DNA of 64,000 bases, from positions 1-64,000 of the forward strand of contig JAGCFP010000024.1 in NCBI GenBank assembly GCA_017650045.1, in the 5' to 3' direction. The stretch comes from Bacteroidaceae bacterium (lineage in GTDB: Bacteria > Bacteroidota > Bacteroidia > Bacteroidales > Bacteroidaceae). Under the pieces are notes generated by a model. The model searched no databases and was not told where the DNA came from. It saw nothing but the letters and a program-made list of their open reading frames with translations. Of this stretch, positions 60,142 through 64,000 are shown one piece after another (the stretch's first letter is position 1; each line of letters starts with the position of its first letter). The position numbers and the translations under genes are program-made.

Positions 60142-61194
60142 ATGGATACGAAAGTGGAAGAAAAATACATGCGACGCTGCATAGAGTTGGCGCGCAACGG
60201 CATTGGGGGCGCTGCCCCCAATCCGATGGTGGGCGCAGTGATCGTTGCTGATGGACGCATCATCGGGGAAGGGTATCATGCGCATTGCGGAGAGGCTCAT
60301 GCCGAGGTGAATGCCGTGAATGCCGTGAATCCAGAGGACAGGCATCTGCTGAAGCAAGCCACCATCTATGTGAGTCTGGAGCCTTGTGCGCACTATGGCA
60401 AGACCCCTCCTTGTGCCGACCTGATCATTCGGGAGCAGATACCGCGCATCGTGGTGGGGTGCCAGGATTCGTTTGACAAAGTAGATGGCAAGGGTATCCG
60501 CAAGTTGCGTGAGGCTGGGCGTGAGGTCATTGTGGGGGTACTGGAGGAAGAATGTCGTGCCCTAAACAAGCGTTTCTTCACCATGCAGGAGAAGCATCGG
60601 CCTTTCATCACGCTGAAATGGGCTCAGAGTGCCGATGGCTTCATCGACCGCAAGCGCTCAGATGGGGAGCCCGTGAAGCTTTCTTCCCCTCGTTCGCTTA
60701 TCTCTGTACACAAGCTCAGGGCGGAGCACATGGCCATCATGGTGGGAAGGCGTACGGCCCTGCTGGATAACCCTACGCTGAACGTGCGCCACTGGACAGG
60801 GAAGAACCCTGTGCGCGTAGTACTGGACCGTATGCTGAGTCTGCCATCCAACTTAAATCTGTTCGATGGGAGCATCCGCACGCTGGTGTTCACGGAGAAG
60901 GAGAAAGCGACAAGGCCCAACGTGGAGTATTGTCCCATCGATTTCAGTCAAAACGTGTTGCCCCAAGTGCTGGAGAAGCTCTATCAGGAGCAGTTGCAAT
61001 CTTTGTTGGTGGAAGGTGGAAGCAGGTTGCTCCAGTCCTTTATCGATGCCAACCTGTGGGATGAGATTCACATCGAACAATGCCCCGTGCAACTGGGTGA
61101 CGGGGTGCATGCACCGTCAGTAAGTCTGGAAAAACCATACAAAGAAGTCTTAAAATGGGGCAGAAAGTACCTTATTATTTATAATTTTGTATAA
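60142..61194 (+). CDS. ribD: Bifunctional riboflavin deaminase/reductase RibD
   Basis: Deaminates and reduces the pyrimidine intermediate of riboflavin synthesis. The 350-residue protein has the zinc-binding deaminase motifs HAEVNAV and EPCAHYGKTPPC in the N-terminal half and, from about residue 150, the reductase domain with LKWAQSADGFIDRK, MVGRRTALLDNPTLNVR and LLVEGGSRLLQSF. A GTG two codons upstream (60136) is an alternative start. Divergent from prmC with a 43-nt spacer. Confidence 0.95.
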   Translation: MDTKVEEKYMRRCIELARNGIGGAAPNPMVGAVIVADGRIIGEGYHAHCGEAHAEVNAVNAVNPEDRHLLKQATIYVSLEPCAHYGKTPPCADLIIREQIPRIVVGCQDSFDKVDGKGIRKLREAGREVIVGVLEEECRALNKRFFTMQEKHRPFITLKWAQSADGFIDRKRSDGEPVKLSSPRSLISVHKLRAEHMAIMVGRRTALLDNPTLNVRHWTGKNPVRVVLDRMLSLPSNLNLFDGSIRTLVFTEKEKATRPNVEYCPIDFSQNVLPQVLEKLYQEQLQSLLVEGGSRLLQSFIDANLWDEIHIEQCPVQLGDGVHAPSVSLEKPYKEVLKWGRKYLIIYNFV

Positions 61195-61262
61195 AACTTG
61201 CTTACAAAACGTCCTATAACAAAATACTTTCTTATCTTTGCGGGCGAAAAATGACTGTCGGA

Positions 61263-62561
61263 ATGAGAAACAAGTTTTTGTACACTATATGGAGCTTGAT
61301 GCTCTTCACCATCATACTGAGTTCATGCATCAAAGGAGAGAATGAGGAATATGAATACGGTACCGATGCGTCTGTCCGTGCTTTCAGCATAGACACCATC
61401 TATGGAAAGAAATACAAGTTCAGCATCGACATGCTGAACAACCGTATCTATAATGCGGACTCCCTGCCTTATCTCTCGGATACCTTGCTGCATCATTTCG
61501 CCATCGACACGTTTACCGTGAAGGGGTATGTCTTTACGGGGGACACCATCCTGCGTACCCCTGCCTATACCGACCTGACCAAAGCCATGAATGGTAGGGA
61601 TGGCATCATGTTCACGGTCTTTGCAGCAGATGGACAGACCTCGAAGAACTACCGTCTGGATGTGCGTGTACACTTGCAGGATCCTGATTCCCTGACTTGG
61701 GGTCAGCTTAAAGACGTTCCTCAAGGATTTGCCACAGCGGCGTTGGGGGATAACTACAAGGTGGTGTCGAACGACAAGGAGGTACTGATTTTCAGTGGCA
61801 ATGAGCAATGTGTGTATCATGCAGCCTTGGGTAATGGGACGGGGTACACCTGGAGCAAGGACAACCTTAACGGGGTGCCTGAGAATGTGACATGGAGCAC
61901 GGCCTTACACTTTGGAGGTAAATTCTATGTGAATACAGACAATGGTGAGGTGTATAGCAGTGAGGAAGGTGTAAACTGGACAAAGTCGGAAGCTCTAAGT
62001 GGCCAGGTGAAGACGCTGTTGGTGGGCATGACGAAACAACTGCTTGCCATTCAGACCATCGACGGGAAGGATTATTTCTGCCACACGGAAGCGGAGGATG
62101 TGGCCTGGAGCACAGGCACGGAGGTTCCTGCAGGTTTCCCTACGGAGCAGATACAATCTACCCTCACTATCACTTCCACGGGTGTGGAGAAAGCCACTAT
62201 CACAGGCATGCCTCTGACGCATGAGGATGAGGTAGTGCCCTGGTTTACCTTTGAGGGCAACGAATGGGCAGCGCTGGATACTGAGACGATGGCGTGTCCT
62301 GCCATGGGTCACCCCACGATCTTCAGCTTAGACAAGACGTTCTTTATCTTTGGCAACAATTTTGAGGATATGTACTACTCACCTAGTGCACTGACGTGGG
62401 GCAAGGTTACCCGAAGGGTTCTTCTGCCTGAAGCACTGAAGGGCAAGGCGAACTACAGTAGCACGATGGACAAAGATAAATTCATTTGGATAGTCATCAG
62501 CGAAAACGGCAACAACCAGCTGTGGAGGGGACGACTGAACAGATATGGCTTCAAACGCTAA
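61263..62561 (+). CDS. DUF6242-like lipoprotein
   Basis: A 432-residue exported protein. Lipobox LSSC (Cys22), followed by [10 protein letters not shown]. The N-terminal part (about 40-140) has [31 protein letters not shown] and the rest is beta-rich with motifs [40 protein letters not shown] and [12 protein letters not shown], resembling kelch/BNR-like blades; I believe it belongs to the DUF6242 family, whose function is unknown. The ATG at 61263 is preferred to 61251 because a TATCTTTG -7 element ends at 61240. Overlaps the longer uppS frame at its end. Confidence 0.82.
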   Translation: MRNKFLYTIWSLMLFTIILSSCIKGENEEYEYGTDASVRAFSIDTIYGKKYKFSIDMLNNRIYNADSLPYLSDTLLHHFAIDTFTVKGYVFTGDTILRTPAYTDLTKAMNGRDGIMFTVFAADGQTSKNYRLDVRVHLQDPDSLTWGQLKDVPQGFATAALGDNYKVVSNDKEVLIFSGNEQCVYHAALGNGTGYTWSKDNLNGVPENVTWSTALHFGGKFYVNTDNGEVYSSEEGVNWTKSEALSGQVKTLLVGMTKQLLAIQTIDGKDYFCHTEAEDVAWSTGTEVPAGFPTEQIQSTLTITSTGVEKATITGMPLTHEDEVVPWFTFEGNEWAALDTETMACPAMGHPTIFSLDKTFFIFGNNFEDMYYSPSALTWGKVTRRVLLPEALKGKANYSSTMDKDKFIWIVISENGNNQLWRGRLNRYGFKR

Positions 62562-62580
62562 AAAGAAAAAGAAAAAGAAA

Positions 62581-63318
62581 ATGGGAGATACTTGTAACAT
62601 CGACTTGGAACGCATCCCTGCGCACATCGCCATTATCATGGACGGCAACGGGCGTTGGGCTAAGCAACAGGGGAAACCGCGCAGCTTCGGGCATCAGGCA
62701 GGGGCACAGACTGTCCATGTCATTGCTGAAGAAGCAGCACGTCTGGGTGTGAAGTACCTCACCCTATATACCTTCTCTACGGAGAACTGGAACAGACCCG
62801 AAGCGGAAGTCACCGCCCTGATGAAACTGCTGTTCGACCAGATTGAAGAGGAGACCTTCATGAAGAACAACATCAGATTCCGTATCATCGGTGAGGAAGA
62901 ACGCCTGCCTGAAAAGGTGCAGGAACGACTGAACCTGTGCATCGAGCATACGGCAGGCAATACGGGGATGACCATGATACTGGCACTGAGCTATTCCTCA
63001 CGTTGGGAACTGACGGAGGCTGCGCGACAGATTGCCGTGGAGGTGAAGGAAGGGAAACTGGATGTTCAGGACATCAGCGCAGAGACGGTGGAAAAGCATT
63101 TGAGTACAAGCTTTATGCCCGATCCTGACCTGCTGATCCGTACGGGTGGCGAAGTGAGATTAAGCAACTACCTGCTGTGGCAATGCGCCTATTCAGAGTT
63201 GTACTTCTGCGACACCTTCTGGCCCGACTTCAAGGAAGCGGAGTTGCGCAAAGCCATAGCGTACTACCAGCAAAGGGAACGACGCTTCGGGAAGACCAGT
63301 GAGCAGGTGATGGGGTAG
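62581..63318 (+). CDS. uppS: Isoprenyl transferase (undecaprenyl diphosphate synthase)
   Basis: Makes the C55 carrier lipid for wall synthesis from farnesyl diphosphate and isopentenyl diphosphate. The 245-residue product has [25 protein letters not shown] and the C-terminal [29 protein letters not shown], all diagnostic. An ATG at 62545 would add seven consecutive Lys and overlap the preceding gene by 17 nt; the start at 62581 gives the usual length, but the longer form cannot be excluded. uppS followed by bamA is the usual Bacteroidales order. Confidence 0.94.
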   Translation: MGDTCNIDLERIPAHIAIIMDGNGRWAKQQGKPRSFGHQAGAQTVHVIAEEAARLGVKYLTLYTFSTENWNRPEAEVTALMKLLFDQIEEETFMKNNIRFRIIGEEERLPEKVQERLNLCIEHTAGNTGMTMILALSYSSRWELTEAARQIAVEVKEGKLDVQDISAETVEKHLSTSFMPDPDLLIRTGGEVRLSNYLLWQCAYSELYFCDTFWPDFKEAELRKAIAYYQQRERRFGKTSEQVMG

Positions 63319-63354
63319 AGTTTAGAGCTTAGAGTTTTTTGAGTTTAGAGATTT
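63319..63354. repeat. TTTAGAG-type heptamer repeat between uppS and bamA
   Basis: The 46-nt spacer contains GTTTAGA, GCTTAGA and, after GTTTTTT, GAGTTTAGAG: degenerate 7-nt units similar to other arrays in the window. Confidence 0.6.
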
Positions 63355-63364
63355 ATTTTAAAAG

Positions 63365-64000
63365 ATGCGATATCGATTACTGACCATATTCATGGCATTG
63401 TGGGGGATGGCGAACTTCTCTCCTACCCTCTATGCCCAGAATCCAACTGAGCCCGAAGGGGAAACTCCGGTAGTGCTGTATAACGCACAGCCTAAGAAAT
63501 ACGTTATTGCAGGCATTGAGGTGCATGGGGCCGACACGTATGATGATAATGTGGTCCTGGCTATCTCTGGTCTGGGTGTGGGACAAACAGTTACCATCCC
63601 TGGTGATGACATCACGGATGCGGCTAAGCGTTATTGGAGGCATGGCCTTTTCTCTGACGTGAGCATTCAGATGGACAGGGCGACGCAAGACAGCGTATGG
63701 CTTTCCATCTATTTGCAACTGCGTCCGCGTGCTTCGGAAGTCAGGATCGTAGGTGCGAAGAAGTCGGAACGCGATGAACTGCAAACCCGCATCGGTATGA
63801 TCAAGGGTGGACAGGTAACGCCAAACACCATCGACCGTGCTACCACCATCATCAAGCGTTATTACGATGAGAAGGGTTTCAAGAACGCGGAGGTGGAAGT
63901 GATGCAGATAGATGATCCTACACAGGAAAATCAGGTTATCGTACAGGTAAACATCGACAAGAAAGATAAGATTAAAGTCAACCAGATTACTTTCGAAGGT
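63365..64000 (+). CDS. bamA: Outer-membrane protein assembly factor BamA, 3' end outside window
   Basis: Central component of the machine folding outer-membrane barrels. 212 residues are visible and the frame is open to the window end. A signal peptide (about 1-24, TLYAQ) is followed by POTRA-domain sequence: YVIAGIEVHGADTYDDNVVLAISGLGVGQTV, AAKRYWRHGLFSDVSIQM, then a second POTRA with RASEVRIVGAKKSERDEL and RATTIIKRYYDEKGFKNAEVEV. Located 46 nt after uppS as usual in Bacteroidales. The barrel is not in this window. Confidence 0.95.
   Translation, partial: MRYRLLTIFMALWGMANFSPTLYAQNPTEPEGETPVVLYNAQPKKYVIAGIEVHGADTYDDNVVLAISGLGVGQTVTIPGDDITDAAKRYWRHGLFSDVSIQMDRATQDSVWLSIYLQLRPRASEVRIVGAKKSERDELQTRIGMIKGGQVTPNTIDRATTIIKRYYDEKGFKNAEVEVMQIDDPTQENQVIVQVNIDKKDKIKVNQITFEG

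Noticed and set aside
60099..60263. Extended N-terminus of PrmC
   Set aside because: It would read antisense through the ribD start and adds no known domain.

Overview
The window looks like a chromosomal segment of a Bacteroidales bacterium, most plausibly Prevotellaceae or a close relative. The reasons are: promoters of the Bacteroidetes type (TTTG, about 20 nt, TAnnTTTG) in front of many genes, almost no Shine-Dalgarno sequences, many SpII lipoproteins with acidic residues after the Cys, a GldH homologue, a TPP-riboswitch / TonB receptor / PnuT / thiamine pyrophosphokinase operon, and an argR-acyltransferase-argG-argC-argD-proC operon. Genus is inference. No rRNA, CRISPR or transposase was seen.

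Layout. 1-4.9 kb: the 3' part of thrC, then a thiamine salvage operon on the minus strand behind a TPP riboswitch. 4.9-9.2 kb: lipoproteins of unknown function around an MscS channel. 9.3-13.3 kb: metF-holB-PSP1 (ricT-like)-gldH. 13.2-20.5 kb (minus): purH-mreB-mreC-mreD-mrdA-rodA, the cell elongation cluster. 20.7-25.4 kb (minus): a tandem-ABM lipoprotein, an ABC-F ATPase and an M13 peptidase. 25.5-28.9 kb (minus): two paralogous membrane proteins with a Rossmann/TIR-like cytosolic domain, plus a tiny Cys-rich protein. 29-32.2 kb: flavin reductase and GNAT, then two transporters. 32.2-37.8 kb (minus): rhaB-rhaA-rhaT-rhaD, followed by a degenerate metallo-beta-lactamase-like exported protein. 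38-46 kb: the argR operon and a secreted S9 peptidase. 46-49.7 kb (minus): thioredoxin-like protein, MFS transporter and a GH35-type glycosidase.

49.7-54.5 kb is the accessory island. It holds a single-chain MmeI-like restriction-modification enzyme with an AT-rich specificity region, an acidic orphan protein, a complete but very short transcription unit on the minus strand encoding a 33-residue membrane peptide (53388-53489), and about 0.8 kb of non-coding DNA made of four successive families of inverted repeats. 54.5-64 kb returns to core genes: an S66 LD-carboxypeptidase lipoprotein, tRNA-Gly and tRNA-Leu, argH, an SRPBCC protein, pyrE, recX, prmC, ribD, a DUF6242-like lipoprotein, uppS and the start of bamA.

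Heptamer arrays (TTGAGAA/TTGAGGA type) occur inside thrC and around the SRPBCC gene. Two intergenic elements at 7.9 kb and 27.2 kb share inverted CTAGTGAGG motifs next to a TGCATAAATATGCA palindrome, which is also found in front of argR. The best candidates for undescribed biology are the short peptide unit plus the repeat stack at 53.3-54.5 kb, and the duplicated TIR-like membrane proteins at 25.5-28.9 kb.
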